From positions 1-15,637 of the forward strand of contig JAJDDU010000352.1 in the NCBI GenBank assembly GCA_029260155.1: 15,637 nucleotides of DNA, read 5' to 3'. A program made the position numbers and the translations under genes. Position 1 is the first letter of the stretch; each line of letters begins with the position of its first letter. This document shows, in pieces, positions 15,214 through 15,637 of the stretch. This DNA comes from Phycisphaerae bacterium (GTDB lineage: Bacteria > Planctomycetota > Phycisphaerae > UBA1845). The notes under the pieces are model-generated. The model was given only the letters and a program-made list of their open reading frames with translations. It had not been told where the DNA came from and did not search any database.

Positions 15214-15637
15214 TCAACCGTTGGGACCGGTGAACGCGGTCGTGAAGGTTCCGAAGTCGGTGAGATCCACGTCCTCATCGTGATCGAAATCGAACACATC
15301 GCAGCCGTCCGCCGACGGGCTGCCAAAGGGCTGCGCGGTGCACAACACCAACAGGGAGAAGTCGTCGAGATCGACGTCGCCGTCCTGGTCTGGATCTCCC
15401 GTTGCAGTCTTGACGAGCTGTATCCCGTTGACGACGCCAGTGGTGGAAAACGATCCTGCCGTGCAAAAGACGATCGTGCCGTTTGTGACTGTGACGACGT
15501 ACCGAGCGTGGGTCACCCCCTCCGCAAAATCTCCCGACCATGCACCACCGATGTACCGCATGTCAATGTAACAGGGTTGGCTTATGGAGACTCCTGTGAG
15601 ACCCTCGGGGCGTGCCGGCGTCCAGGCGTAGACGAGG
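15214..15637 (-). CDS. C-terminal part of secreted protein with dockerin-like tail (cut by right edge)
   Basis: The frame is open to the right edge without a stop, so the start lies outside the window; the ATG at 15561 is internal. Visible are about 140 residues ending at a TGA at 15214. A beta-rich segment of unknown fold (WSGDFAEGVTHARYVVTV and following) leads to two Asp-rich EF-hand-like loops, DPDQDGDVDLDDFSLL and DFDHDEDVDLTDFGTF. Each is followed by a short helix, and the chain ends TAFTGPNG. This paired DxDxDGDVDxxDF tail is dockerin-type-I-like and is very frequent at the C-termini of secreted planctomycete proteins, where it is thought to bind calcium and serve in anchoring or sorting. 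Function of the missing N-terminal region is unknown. Confidence 0.8.
   Translation of the reverse strand, partial: LVYAWTPARPEGLTGVSISQPCYIDMRYIGGAWSGDFAEGVTHARYVVTVTNGTIVFCTAGSFSTTGVVNGIQLVKTATGDPDQDGDVDLDDFSLLVLCTAQPFGSPSADGCDVFDFDHDEDVDLTDFGTFTTAFTGPNG

Overview
The window (about 60% G+C by eye, genes packed on both strands) looks like a free-living member of the Planctomycetota, possibly the Phycisphaerae side. This is an inference. It rests on a secreted protein ending in a planctomycete-style dockerin-like tail, a Ser/Thr-kinase/formylglycine-generating-enzyme-like fusion, heavy use of multihaem cytochromes c, and a b6-type Rieske/cytochrome b operon related in gene content to those described in anammox planctomycetes. 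No RNA gene, CRISPR array, transposase or phage gene is visible.

Layout. 1-1727 (+): an exported 12-haem cytochrome c cut by the left edge at its start codon. 1747-7517 (-): a tightly coupled five-gene operon. In transcription order it encodes a 15-haem cytochrome c, a Tat-type Rieske iron-sulfur protein, a cytochrome b6-like protein, a four-helix subunit-IV-like protein, and an 872-residue fusion of a six-haem cytochrome, a membrane helix, a GltD-type flavin/NAD(P)H oxidoreductase and two [4Fe-4S] clusters. Junctions are ATGA, TAATG, a 23-base gap and ATGA. 7518-7928: divergent regulatory region. 7929-10553 (+): membrane kinase-like/FGE-like fusion whose catalytic residues are altered in both domains. 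10554-10730: convergent gap with nested inverted repeats. 10731-13289 (-): exported ankyrin protein with 23 repeats. 13290-13701: divergent gap. 13702-15174 (+): NhaD/citrate-type ion transporter. 15214-15637 (-): C-terminal part of a secreted dockerin-tailed protein, cut by the right edge.

The most interesting system is the operon. It has the quinol-oxidising core of a b6f-like complex (Rieske, b6, subunit IV, and the Cys expected to hold the extra haem c_n). It has no cytochrome f or c1. Instead it carries 21 predicted c-type haems in two subunits, and one of these continues through the membrane into a cytoplasmic NAD(P)H/flavin/Fe-S domain. The inferred role is a quinone-linked supercomplex exchanging electrons among the quinone pool, periplasmic multihaem wires and cytoplasmic NAD(P)(H), perhaps with bifurcation or reverse electron flow. 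The convergent 12-haem cytochrome could be a partner. The kinase-like, ankyrin, transporter and dockerin genes show no clear functional link to it.
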